64,000 nt of DNA from contig CAJUQT010000002.1 in the NCBI GenBank assembly GCA_910588225.1, forward strand, positions 83,311 through 147,310, read 5' to 3'. Shown piece after piece: positions 34,076 to 42,040 of this stretch. Under the pieces are notes generated by a model. That model saw nothing but the letters and a program-made list of their open reading frames with translations. It was not told the DNA's origin and did no database searches. Made by a program: the position numbers and the translations under genes. The stretch is from an uncultured Acetatifactor sp. (GTDB lineage: Bacteria; Bacillota; Clostridia; Lachnospirales; Lachnospiraceae). How positions within the stretch are numbered: the stretch's first letter is position 1; every line of letters starts with the position of its first letter.

Positions 34076-34290
34076 TGTCTAATACAGTACTAAGGCAGTG
34101 GAGGGGGGGAAAGCGTAGTAACGGCGTCCATAGCTTGATACATTAACACCTTCACCAGCAAAGCCTAAGTTGTAGGCGGAAGTAGCAACATCACTTCGTG
34201 ATGACCATAAAAAACTACTCTGGCCTACATCCTTAAGTGTGCCAGTAGCATCAACTAAGCTAATATACCCGCTGCGCACGAAAAGTAGCG
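34055..34290 (-). pseudogene. Remnant of a C-type-lectin-fold (DUF1566/FISUMP-like) protein
   Basis: Minus-strand translation gives FVRSGYISLVDATGTLKDVG, FLWSSRSDVATSAYNLGF and GRRYYAFP, the end pattern of DUF1566/FISUMP and formylglycine-enzyme-like lectin folds, ligand-binding domains also used as targets in some diversity-generating systems. The start is missing. At the end, a run of seven G (34103-34109) shifts the frame after YYAFP; with one base fewer it would read YYAFPLHCLSTVLDM, the expected end. No reverse transcriptase is nearby. Confidence 0.5.
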
Positions 34291-34354
34291 TCTAAGCCAT
34301 ATCGGTACCTAAACGCCTGTTCACTAATCTAAAATTTCTGCTCTCTACTCTTAT

Positions 34355-34927
34355 TTACATCAGTTCCATCTCCAGATATGCCTTATCCTTATCATCCTGT
34401 GCTACACCTAGGTAACGTCTTGTGACCTCGTAGTTGCTGTGATTATAAATATCCATAATAACAACGGGAGACACTTTGCCGCTGTTCCATGCATGGTATC
34501 CCCACGTCTTTCTCAGGCTATGGCAGGATATTTTACCCATAATACCCAGAGCAACTACTGCCGTGTGGATGATTCGCCATGCCTGCACCCGGCTGATAGC
34601 CTTTGCGTCCTTCCGATTGTTGGCAAAAATGTATTCGCCTTTACGGTGTGGATAGCACTGACGAAGTGCACCTAAGACTTGTGGGTGTAATGCTATTTCC
34701 CGGTTCTTTCCAGTCTTTTTCTCTGTAACATAAATGCGAATACGGAATTCCTTCCTCTCTTCATCATACACATCTGACCACTTCAAACGTAATAGATCGC
34801 TGATCCTAAGCACTGTATACGCATCCATGACAACCATGGCATAATTACGTAGCTGCCCTTTTTCCAGGAAATATCCTGCTAATGCCTTAAATTGTTTTTT
34901 GTCCCTGATTGGTTCTGTTGCTGCCAT
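34355..34927 (-). CDS. Short tyrosine recombinase/integrase
   Basis: The 190-aa protein is a tyrosine recombinase catalytic domain without the usual N-terminal core-binding domain. It has VLRISDLLRLKW (Arg, about 40-50), EKKTGKNREI (Lys beta-hairpin, about 76-85), HSLRKT (HxxR, about 140), IYNHSN (His) and RRYLG (Tyr nucleophile, about 171). All catalytic residues seem present. Such short integrases may invert or move short DNA; the lectin remnant lies downstream and the lipoprotein cluster is divergent from it. Confidence 0.88.
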   Translation of the reverse strand: MAATEPIRDKKQFKALAGYFLEKGQLRNYAMVVMDAYTVLRISDLLRLKWSDVYDEERKEFRIRIYVTEKKTGKNREIALHPQVLGALRQCYPHRKGEYIFANNRKDAKAISRVQAWRIIHTAVVALGIMGKISCHSLRKTWGYHAWNSGKVSPVVIMDIYNHSNYEVTRRYLGVAQDDKDKAYLEMELM

Positions 34928-35296
34928 AATATAATAAACCCCCTTATTCTTTGATATGTCTAAGTATACCGCACATCAGGATAAGGGGGACTTGTTAACA
35001 TTTTACTGATATTGCTACCTATTTTAACACCGGGAAAGACCGTATGCAATAGATTTTGAGAGATTTTTGGAAAAGGAATGGTTGTGAAAGCTGGATTAAT
35101 AGGGTAAAAACCATACTTTTCGTAAGCGGAATGTAACAGCATCAGTATTGTGTTACATCTTGTTAAGGTTAATGGTGTCAGGGAATATCATAGATTCAGA
35201 ATTGCTTTCTTGAACGACTATTTTACCAGTATCATTACGCAAATAGTGTGTTGTTATCCTTAGTCAAGTGGACACAATATTAGCTTGGGAGGGATT
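34928..35296. other. Divergent intergenic region
   Basis: Regulatory DNA between the recombinase (minus) and the first lipoprotein (plus). I see no gene. Direct repeat-like TTGTTA tracts occur at 34993 and 35160, but no clear promoter. Confidence 0.4.
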
Positions 35297-36466
35297 ATGA
35301 AGAAAAGAATTATTGTAACTATACTGGCTTGGATAATTGGCACCGCAATGTTGGTGGGGTGCGGAAACGGGAATGATGCATCTGTTTTGACACCCGAGGC
35401 GTCCAATTCTTCGGGAACAAACGTCGCAATTCCGGAAGAAACACCCGTGACTGCGGCTACGGAAGCCCCGAAGATGACAGTGCCCGAATCTGCCACTGAT
35501 GACGATTTTGGCCGTCCGCCTGAAGACGAATGCATACCGGATGACTGGATGGGTGAAGAGCCTACGGAAAGTACCGAAGTAACCACAATTACACCGGGAG
35601 AGGTTGAGGGGATAATTGTAGCACAGGTGGATTGGAGAGACTTATTATTAATGTCTTATACTATATTTACGGTTGATCCAGAAACCAACATCTCACAAGA
35701 AATCAACCGGTTCTCCTTTCCCAACGTCACAAAGTACGACACAGGAATTAATATTCGGCCAGCAATGGGATTCAATCGTTTTGCAAATTTATATGACTAT
35801 TTTTCTAACGATTACACCAAGGTTGCTGCAACAAAAACTGATACCAGCACCGGAGAAATACACGCTGGCTGGCTTGATTCTGTCGGAAACTTTTATGATG
35901 TAACTGAAGCCCTTAATGAACAGGCACAGAGCGACTTTGATGCTCCTGCCCAGTACTATGCAGTCGGATTTCAGGATGACATATTTATTTATGTGTACCA
36001 TGATGGTCGTCAATTCGATCAATATTACGGAGTAGCTGTAGATAATGTAGTTCCTGGGGCATCATGGCAGATTGATAGCTCCGATAAAATGATTGGGGCA
36101 GATTATGATACTTGGCACTGGATGAACCATTATTTGTTGACAGACTGGCTGGATGACGACCACGCTTTAGTGGTAGATGATCGGCAGGAAAAGTGTCGTA
36201 TTGTCACAATTAGCACTCAAACATTTGAAGAATATCTCCCCGGCGAATCGACACACCATAACTGGAGCGCCGTAGTGAGTCCAAATGGTGACCGAGTAGC
36301 TTTTATGTCACAGCCGAATGCTGGTACAGATATTAATATGTACATCGCTTCTATATCTGGAGATAATCCGACAAAGTTTACCCCTGACTTCTTTATTGCT
36401 CAACCACCAACAACGGCTCTACCTTCCAGCGGTGCAATTTATTATTACATTCTGGAATGGAGGTAG
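35297..36466 (+). CDS. Tandem lipoprotein 1, TolB/beta-propeller-like
   Basis: The 389-aa protein has a lipoprotein signal ending MLVGC (Cys about 20), an acidic Thr/Glu/Pro linker with the phrase FGRPPEDECIPDDWMGEEPT (about 75-95), and a beta-rich domain with WSAVVSPNGDRVAFMSQ, the TolB/PD40 blade pattern, near residue 335. GGGAGGG precedes ATG 35297. It is the first of three tandem paralogues with near-identical leaders and linkers and divergent propeller parts. Likely a surface-exposed binding protein; ligand unknown. Confidence 0.75.
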   Translation: MKKRIIVTILAWIIGTAMLVGCGNGNDASVLTPEASNSSGTNVAIPEETPVTAATEAPKMTVPESATDDDFGRPPEDECIPDDWMGEEPTESTEVTTITPGEVEGIIVAQVDWRDLLLMSYTIFTVDPETNISQEINRFSFPNVTKYDTGINIRPAMGFNRFANLYDYFSNDYTKVAATKTDTSTGEIHAGWLDSVGNFYDVTEALNEQAQSDFDAPAQYYAVGFQDDIFIYVYHDGRQFDQYYGVAVDNVVPGASWQIDSSDKMIGADYDTWHWMNHYLLTDWLDDDHALVVDDRQEKCRIVTISTQTFEEYLPGESTHHNWSAVVSPNGDRVAFMSQPNAGTDINMYIASISGDNPTKFTPDFFIAQPPTTALPSSGAIYYYILEWR

Positions 36467-36470
36467 TGAA

Positions 36471-37640
36471 ATGAGAAAACGATTCCTTGTAACTATGTTG
36501 GCTGTAGTATTTAGTGCGACCATATTGGTCGGCTGCGGAAGTGGTAATGATGCACCTGCAGAAACAATGGCAAGTTCACCGGTAGCAGATACTGCTACAC
36601 CGATGCCGGAAGAAACACCCGCAACTGCAGCTACGGAAGCCCTGAAGATGACAGAATCTGAGCTCATCGACGATGACCTTGGTCGTCCACCCGAAGACGA
36701 ATGCGTACCGGATGACTGGATGGGTGAAGAGTCCACGGAAAGTACTGAAGCGGTCGTCACTGAACCGGGAGAAGTTGAGGGGATAATTGTGGTGCAGAGT
36801 TATTATCGTGCCGATAGTAGCGGTAAGGGTAATAATTTCTTCTACGAAATAAATTCCGTTGCCCCTTCCGATGGCACCATAAACCACATTGTTACTTTTT
36901 CGTACTATCAACCCTACAATGTAAATAACGCAGAGTTTTATTTTCTCCCCTGCAATATTGGCATCAATAACCACATTGGCTACGACCGTAAGGTCTTCTC
37001 TGACGATTTTAGCAAAATGGCAATTACCATATGCTATACTGCTCGTAATGAGACTCACGCTGGGTGGATAGATCAGAACGGCAATTTCTTTGATGTAACT
37101 GAAGCATTGGGAGAGCTGGCGAGCGATTTTGATGACCCGGTTCATTACGCAGCGGTTGGATTTACAGATGATGACTTATTCGTATATAACGACAACCTTT
37201 ATGCCTATGCTGATGCGTGGAGCACGCTTAACTTCCGGTATACTGACAGCACAAATCCCATCAACAGCCAAGAGGGTAATCCACTGAGCGATTATGATCC
37301 AATTATTCAGGCACCTAATGTGTACTGTATATCCGACATCAATGATGCCCGATATATCGTAAGCACCCCGAGTTTTAATGCTTGCGAAAGCTTTATCTAC
37401 GACTCGAATACTGCCGAAATTGCGTCGTATATTCCCGGTAATGCACGTATAAATTGGAGCGGCGTGTTTAGCCCGGATGGCGGCAAGATTGCGTTTTTAT
37501 CGCAGCCCAAGGAAGGCAGCGGCACCCCCGAGATTTTCGTGATTTCACCAAATGGCGGCGAACCGGAGAAGATTAGCTGCAATTTGAACCTTAGTAACAA
37601 CCTTACTACTATGCCCAGTGCTTTACTTGAGTGGAGGTAG
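36471..37640 (+). CDS. Tandem lipoprotein 2, TolB/beta-propeller-like
   Basis: A 389-aa paralogue: signal MRKRFLVTMLAVVFSATIL then VGCGSGNDAP (lipid Cys about 22), the same acidic linker (LGRPPEDECVPDDWMGEEST) and a divergent beta-rich domain with WSGVFSPDGGKIAFLSQP near 345. The true start is ATG 36471, four bases after the stop of gene 1 with GGAGGT inside the previous stop region; the longer in-frame start would overlap gene 1. The 5' ends of genes 2 and 3 are nearly identical at DNA level, a sign of recent duplication. Confidence 0.75.
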   Translation: MRKRFLVTMLAVVFSATILVGCGSGNDAPAETMASSPVADTATPMPEETPATAATEALKMTESELIDDDLGRPPEDECVPDDWMGEESTESTEAVVTEPGEVEGIIVVQSYYRADSSGKGNNFFYEINSVAPSDGTINHIVTFSYYQPYNVNNAEFYFLPCNIGINNHIGYDRKVFSDDFSKMAITICYTARNETHAGWIDQNGNFFDVTEALGELASDFDDPVHYAAVGFTDDDLFVYNDNLYAYADAWSTLNFRYTDSTNPINSQEGNPLSDYDPIIQAPNVYCISDINDARYIVSTPSFNACESFIYDSNTAEIASYIPGNARINWSGVFSPDGGKIAFLSQPKEGSGTPEIFVISPNGGEPEKISCNLNLSNNLTTMPSALLEWR

Positions 37641-37642
37641 AA

Positions 37643-38857
37643 ATGATGAGAAAACGATTCCTTGTAACTATGTTAGCTGTGGTGCTCAGTGCCACTGTGT
37701 TAGTCGGCTGCGGAAGTGGTAATGATGCACCTGCAGAAGCAATGGCAAGTTCACCGGCAGCAGATACTGCTACGCCAATGCCGGAAGAAACGCCCGTAAC
37801 TGCAGCTACAGAAGCTCCGAAGATGACAGAATCCGAGTCCGTCAATGATGATGGCTTTGGCCGTCCGCCTGAAGACGAATGTGTATCGGATGACTGGATA
37901 GGTGAAGAGCCTACGGAAAGTACCGAAGTAGCCATCACTGAGCCGGGAGAGGTTGAGGGGATAATAATACTGCAGGCGAACTACAAAAGTAATGCCTTTG
38001 CCCCGTCCTTCGTCGTCAGCGCAGTCAATCCCGACACAGGAGATTACTATACTGTGTCATCCTTTGTGTTTGAGCATGTAGCCCGCGTTAACGAAACTGA
38101 GTCTATCATTGAACCCGGTTACAAACTCTCACGCTATTCGAATTACCGTGACATGTTCAATGAGGATTTTACACTGATGGCCGCTACTAAGACTTTTTTA
38201 AGCAATGAGGCGCAACATGCTGGCTGGGTAGACCAATCTGGAGAATTCTTTGATCTCACCGTGGCGTTGAATGAGCAAGCTCAAAGCGATTTTGATCCGA
38301 TTAAGTACTATAATGCTGTCGGCTTTACTCAGGATGGATATTTTATTTATGCCGAAGTGACAGATTACCTTCACCCGACATATTATATGGTGCCTTTGGA
38401 TAATATCACTCCCGGAGCTTCTTATGAGGTGAGCGGTGACAGCTCTTACGTGATGGATGTTTACTCCGATGTATGGAAATGGAAAAGTCATTACTACATT
38501 ACTTCTTGGATTAATGAAAATGAGTTCCTTGCCGTAAATCGTTCCAACGGGATGAGCGTGTGTTCACGGGCTAATATTTCCGATCAGTCTATTACTGACA
38601 TAATTCCTACCGGTGGTTCGCAGACCAGCTGGAGTCCGGTGATTGGACCGGATGGAGTTAGCGTTGCCTTTCTCTCTACAGCACAAAGGGGTAACGACAA
38701 CCCTTCAATATACTTGACGGACATCAGCGGAGCAAATGCACCGTCCAAACTGGGAACTGCATATTCTCCCATCTGCGGCAGAGTAGGAGACAACGGCACC
38801 GTCATGGAAGTTATCTCCCCCGCATACTATTACACCAGCATCTTAGAGTGGAGATAA
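37643..38857 (+). CDS. Tandem lipoprotein 3, TolB/beta-propeller-like
   Basis: A 404-aa paralogue with signal MMRKRFLVTMLAVVLSATVL and VGCGSGND, linker GFGRPPEDECVSDDWIGEEPT and a propeller-like domain with WSPVIGPDGVSVAFLSTA near 335; all three end in ILEWR or LLEWR. The start at 37643 follows GGAGGT. The gene ends the array and a small zinc-ribbon gene follows. The conserved leader plus variable outer domain suggests antigenic or ligand diversification. Confidence 0.75.
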   Translation: MMRKRFLVTMLAVVLSATVLVGCGSGNDAPAEAMASSPAADTATPMPEETPVTAATEAPKMTESESVNDDGFGRPPEDECVSDDWIGEEPTESTEVAITEPGEVEGIIILQANYKSNAFAPSFVVSAVNPDTGDYYTVSSFVFEHVARVNETESIIEPGYKLSRYSNYRDMFNEDFTLMAATKTFLSNEAQHAGWVDQSGEFFDLTVALNEQAQSDFDPIKYYNAVGFTQDGYFIYAEVTDYLHPTYYMVPLDNITPGASYEVSGDSSYVMDVYSDVWKWKSHYYITSWINENEFLAVNRSNGMSVCSRANISDQSITDIIPTGGSQTSWSPVIGPDGVSVAFLSTAQRGNDNPSIYLTDISGANAPSKLGTAYSPICGRVGDNGTVMEVISPAYYYTSILEWR

Positions 38858-38942
38858 CATCAGGCTTACCTCAGCGCATCGGGAGTACGGTTTATTACTT
38901 ATAGATATAATCGATTCGCACGTTGAAAGGAGAGTGATATGG

Positions 38943-39341
38943 ATGGCGAATTATGAAGACATTATTCAGCACTACATGCAGGAAGGGTGGCTGACGATTC
39001 CAAGTTATTACAACACAGAGGGCAAGGAGCCACGATGCAAAATTTGCGGGCATGAAAACAATCATAATGGCGAGCGCGAATGTCATGGCTGTTGGTCAAT
39101 TAAATTCAGGGAAGAGAAAGCTAAAAAGACCATCATGGGCTTAAGTGTTAAAGAAATCAAATTATCTGATTGGCAGATTTTTCAAGTTATTGCTCGACAG
39201 ATTTTGAATGGAGAAACGCCATATACTACACCAGAAGAATTTGCAATAGCGTGTAAAGCTCATATGGAGGAACAGAGAGATCTTTGGCAAACCAAAAAAG
39301 TTGAACAGCAAAGAATCGACGAAATTCTTCACAGTAGTTGA
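38943..39341 (+). CDS. Small zinc-ribbon hypothetical protein
   Basis: The 132-aa protein has CKICGHENNH and ECHGC (about residues 34-53), a four-Cys zinc ribbon, followed by a helical charged tail. AAAGGAG lies ten bases before ATG 38943; GTG at 38934 is too close to the site. No family recognised. Confidence 0.65.
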   Translation: MANYEDIIQHYMQEGWLTIPSYYNTEGKEPRCKICGHENNHNGERECHGCWSIKFREEKAKKTIMGLSVKEIKLSDWQIFQVIARQILNGETPYTTPEEFAIACKAHMEEQRDLWQTKKVEQQRIDEILHSS

Positions 39342-39445
39342 CAACCACACCGCTAGCTAGCGCTTCTCCATTATTCTGTACAGTGTCGGAAATCTAATTG
39401 TTCCGCCTGTCGCCAAAACTCAAAGCCACTAAGGAGGTGATGTGT

Positions 39446-39946
39446 ATGGAAGCATTACTTATTTTTGTACCCGGCATTTTTCTTGCAATTTGGTTTGCAG
39501 TTTCTGCTGTGCGGGGTAGTAAGAAGCACTACATGAAAGCCCCACAACCCACAACGCCAACAAAGTCAAGTCGAGATTGGTGCTCAATTCATAACTCTTA
39601 CTTTGGAGTCATGGGCACCACGTGTCCATCGTGCGAAAATGACTTTCATAATGATGTTCTTGCAGGAGTCTTCCCGCCAGGAATTGATGAGAGCAATAAA
39701 GACCTTTATTTTGTGGAGGATTGGATTGCTCTACGTAAAATCGACATGAAGTGGCATAGCGGTGAAATTACTGAACAAGAAGCTATTCGGCAACGCGATG
39801 AGTATGTCAAAACGGTGATTTTTCATCGTATCGCTATTGCCCGTGGTACGGCCCCAGAGGTTCAAAAAGCCAAAGCTGATGCCAATGCAAAACGTCTCAA
39901 CAATTACGCTGGCGCAGCGCAATACTCTGGTATTACTCCCAAATAA
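39446..39946 (+). CDS. Membrane-anchored zinc-motif protein
   Basis: The 166-residue protein begins with a membrane segment (LIFVPGIFLAIWFAVSAV) and then has WCSIHNSY and TTCPSCENDF (about 48-70), a Cys/His zinc site like that of the previous gene, plus a helical end. AAGGAGG lies eight bases before ATG 39446. With the zinc-ribbon gene it closes the lipoprotein cluster ahead of a bidirectional terminator. Function unknown. Confidence 0.6.
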   Translation: MEALLIFVPGIFLAIWFAVSAVRGSKKHYMKAPQPTTPTKSSRDWCSIHNSYFGVMGTTCPSCENDFHNDVLAGVFPPGIDESNKDLYFVEDWIALRKIDMKWHSGEITEQEAIRQRDEYVKTVIFHRIAIARGTAPEVQKAKADANAKRLNNYAGAAQYSGITPK

Positions 39947-39977
39947 GAGTTCATGGCCGAAGACCTACCTTCAGCGC

Positions 39978-40024
39978 AAAAATCTGGAGTCGTTCCCGAA
40001 CGGAAAAACCGACTCCAGATTTTT
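39978..40024. terminator. Bidirectional terminator
   Basis: Perfect 15-base arms AAAAATCTGGAGTCG and CGACTCCAGATTTTT with a 17-base loop lie between convergent genes; T runs flank the stem on both strands. Confidence 0.85.
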
Positions 40025-40033
40025 GAGGGTATA

Positions 40034-40552
40034 CTACCTTATGTAACGTTTACGTAAAGGTTCTGGCAGGACTTTTGCCAGACTTTCTCTAAGTTGTTTC
40101 ATCTTCCGGGAAATAGCCGAATCGTGCTTTTCCAGTATCTTTGCCGCCTCTGTTTGTATCAAATCATCTACAACCAGTAGTGTGAGCAGTAGGATATCTT
40201 TCTCGCCAAGTGTCCTGATCCATTCAACGATTTCCGGAGTATCTATGTCATCTAGCCAAGCCATATAGTGCCATTCGCTGATTTCCACTTGTGGCGTACT
40301 GAACTGTTCCAAATAATCCTCAAGAAACGGATTGTTGCTCATGTCTGCATCACTGCCATCCTGAAATTTCATCCCATCATAAGATTGCGTGTGCGTATAG
40401 AATTTCCTGTTGCTGTTGAGCTCATTCAGCAATATGCGGTGTATAATTCCAATCGTATCTCCCGCTATGCCCTCTGCCCGGCAGGTTGCTGCTATCTGTG
40501 CAAATTCTTTTTCCATCTTGTCCCTGTGGTATCCATAATTGTATCCGGCCAT
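40034..40552 (-). CDS. Sigma-70-region-4-like regulator of the mobile element
   Basis: The 172-aa protein ends in a helix-turn-helix like sigma-70 region 4: GEKDILLLTLLVVDDLIQ, then TEAAKILEKHDSAISRKMKQL. Its N-terminal half (YHRDKMEKEFAQIAATCR) is helical. Proteins like this are frequent regulators in integrative elements of Clostridia. AAGAAAGGGG precedes ATG 40552; an in-frame upstream extension to 40759 overlaps the next gene and lacks a site. A GC-rich unassigned stretch (40553-40736) separates it from the gene upstream. Confidence 0.65.
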   Translation of the reverse strand: MAGYNYGYHRDKMEKEFAQIAATCRAEGIAGDTIGIIHRILLNELNSNRKFYTHTQSYDGMKFQDGSDADMSNNPFLEDYLEQFSTPQVEISEWHYMAWLDDIDTPEIVEWIRTLGEKDILLLTLLVVDDLIQTEAAKILEKHDSAISRKMKQLRESLAKVLPEPLRKRYIR

Positions 40553-40736
40553 AATAAGCCCCTTTCTTGGTGGCGGTGTCCGCCGAAGCCGTTCTGGCTG
40601 GATATCCTGAAGACGCCAAAACGGCAGCGCGGAACACCGAATGTCTTTGTTCGATGCCCGTACTGCCGTCTCAGAATTCTGGTAATCCCAGAACCGCGGT
40701 CTCGCGGAAATGTTAAGTTTTTGCTGCTCCTGCTGC

Positions 40737-40919
40737 CTACTTGGCAGAGGGTTCTTCACTGGAAAGCACCTCTATCGGTGTCTCTGGCGGGATGATGATT
40801 TGCACAATGTATTTTCCGCGCTTTATCTCGATCACCCCCTTTTCTTGAAAATATTTTGCTGTCACCCTGCCTATAATGTCGCAGATGTCTCTTGTTTGGT
40901 TTTTGGATGTTTGTTTCAT
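40737..40919 (-). CDS. Small hypothetical protein upstream of the sigma-like gene
   Basis: From ATG 40919, with GGAGG upstream, a 60-residue protein (MKQTSKNQTRDICDIIGRVT, ending in an acidic tail). It is predicted soluble. It precedes the sigma-like gene on the same strand and may be part of the same control unit. No family recognised. Confidence 0.55.
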   Translation of the reverse strand: MKQTSKNQTRDICDIIGRVTAKYFQEKGVIEIKRGKYIVQIIIPPETPIEVLSSEEPSAK

Positions 40920-41007
40920 AAGGTGTACCTCCATTTGGTTTATTTGCTCTGGACGGAACTGCCCTGTGCTTAGTTTAATGATAGTAGAATTTCTGAAGTT
41001 TTTCAGG

Positions 41008-41070
41008 TTTCGGAGGAAAGTGGAATCGTTTCGGAAGAAAGTGGAACCACTTCGGAAGAATTGAAAGGGT
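41008..41070 (+). repeat. Tandem 21-bp repeats (iteron-like)
   Basis: TTTCGGAGGAAAGTGGAATC is followed by a near copy TTTCGGAAGAAAGTGGAACC and a partial third copy CTTCGGAAGAATTGAAA, each 21 bases apart. They lie upstream of the minus-strand regulator pair and the consensus promoter on the plus strand. They could bind a regulator or a replication protein. Confidence 0.55.
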
Positions 41071-41148
41071 GATATTAAGTTCGATACCGACCATTTTTTC
41101 TAATTTTTCAAAAAACACTTATATTTGTCGTAAAACCATGCAAAATGC

Positions 41149-41177
41149 TTGACAAAACCGAACATGTGTGCTACAAT
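41149..41177 (+). promoter_or_regulatory. Consensus sigma-A promoter of the element's plus-strand genes
   Basis: TTGACA, a 17-base spacer and TACAAT: nearly perfect. Transcription from it would run through the stem-loop leader at 41252-41304 into the gene at 41340. Confidence 0.8.
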
Positions 41178-41251
41178 GGTTAGTGGAAACTAACTTGTTT
41201 ATGTACATTAATGTTTTATCAGCATATACTGGACATATTGCCTTACCCCTG

Positions 41252-41304
41252 ATTATTGCGGAAATCGCTTCTTTTCTTGAAAAGAGGAGCGATGGCGCAA
41301 TAAT
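41252..41304 (+). ncRNA. Structured leader RNA (long stem-loop)
   Basis: ATTATTGCG pairs with CGCAATAAT, ATCGCT with AGCGAT, and CTTTTC with GAAAAG, forming a hairpin of about 53 bases with small bulges. It lies between the consensus promoter and the ribosome site (GGGGG) of the gene at 41340. It has no T run, so a control element of the leader or a small RNA is more likely than a terminator. No known riboswitch class recognised. Confidence 0.5.
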
Positions 41305-41339
41305 CCAATAAAATCACATTTATTCAAGGGGGTAAAATC

Positions 41340-41918
41340 ATGAGAATGATGCAATACGAACTAAAGCTGTTTGAGCGTGGCTATGTAGTGACGAATGGCC
41401 CTATGCGTGACTATGATCAAGCGTATGAGGACAAGTGCTTGCCAATCAAGCTCACAGTGTTGGAATGCCAAGATGTAGGATATCAAGATATTGACTTCGC
41501 GGATGCAGGCATAAACAAGGATGATTGGGGCTATAGGGAAGATTCTGAGACAAAAGCTTTCCGCGAAGCATACCGGGATGTCCTGCGGGGAAAGACAGAC
41601 TGGTATTTATATTCCTTTGAGGTTGCCCCAGAATGCCTTATCTTGGATTTTTATAATCCGGAACTGAACCACGGCGACTACCTGATACTGGATGGATTCC
41701 ATAACTTCAAACTCCAGTTTGATATTCCCGGACAAAATGGGGCACCGGCAAGCTCACGGTACACAGTGGATATGTGGCATCATCGCGATTCTACAAAACC
41801 GTCCGGCATTAGTGACAGGACCCATGTCACCGAATACCAGAAAGGCGTCCGGCGAGAGCTGGACTTTGAACGGCGCGGAGACGATGATTATGTCTGTGTT
41901 ACAGAGTATGTTGATTAG
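41340..41918 (+). CDS. Hypothetical mobile-element protein, 192 aa
   Basis: An acidic, soluble, aromatic-rich protein (MRMMQYELKLFERGYVVTNG, with DWYLYSFEVAPECLILDF at about 85-100). I do not recognise the family. GGGGG lies seven bases before the ATG. It is transcribed from the strong promoter at 41149 through a structured leader and closed by a terminator, so it is a single-gene unit, expected to be highly expressed. Confidence 0.65.
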   Translation: MRMMQYELKLFERGYVVTNGPMRDYDQAYEDKCLPIKLTVLECQDVGYQDIDFADAGINKDDWGYREDSETKAFREAYRDVLRGKTDWYLYSFEVAPECLILDFYNPELNHGDYLILDGFHNFKLQFDIPGQNGAPASSRYTVDMWHHRDSTKPSGISDRTHVTEYQKGVRRELDFERRGDDDYVCVTEYVD

Positions 41919-41939
41919 CGGAATACCAATAAAGTTGGT

Positions 41940-41980
41940 AAAGGCCCGGAAACTGCATTATGCAGAAACCGAGCCTTTTT
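41940..41980 (+). terminator. Terminator after the 192-aa gene
   Basis: AAAGGC and GCCTTTTT pair around an inner hairpin CTGCA/TGCAG. The T run completes a typical signal. Confidence 0.7.
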
Positions 41981-42040
41981 CTTTCAAAATTTCATGTTTT
42001 GTGTTATAGTTTATTGCAGTGAAGTCGATTGGGGGATAAA

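Noticed and set aside
34055..34290. Diversity-generating retroelement target
   Set aside because: The lectin-like end resembles such targets, but no reverse transcriptase or template repeat is seen in the window.
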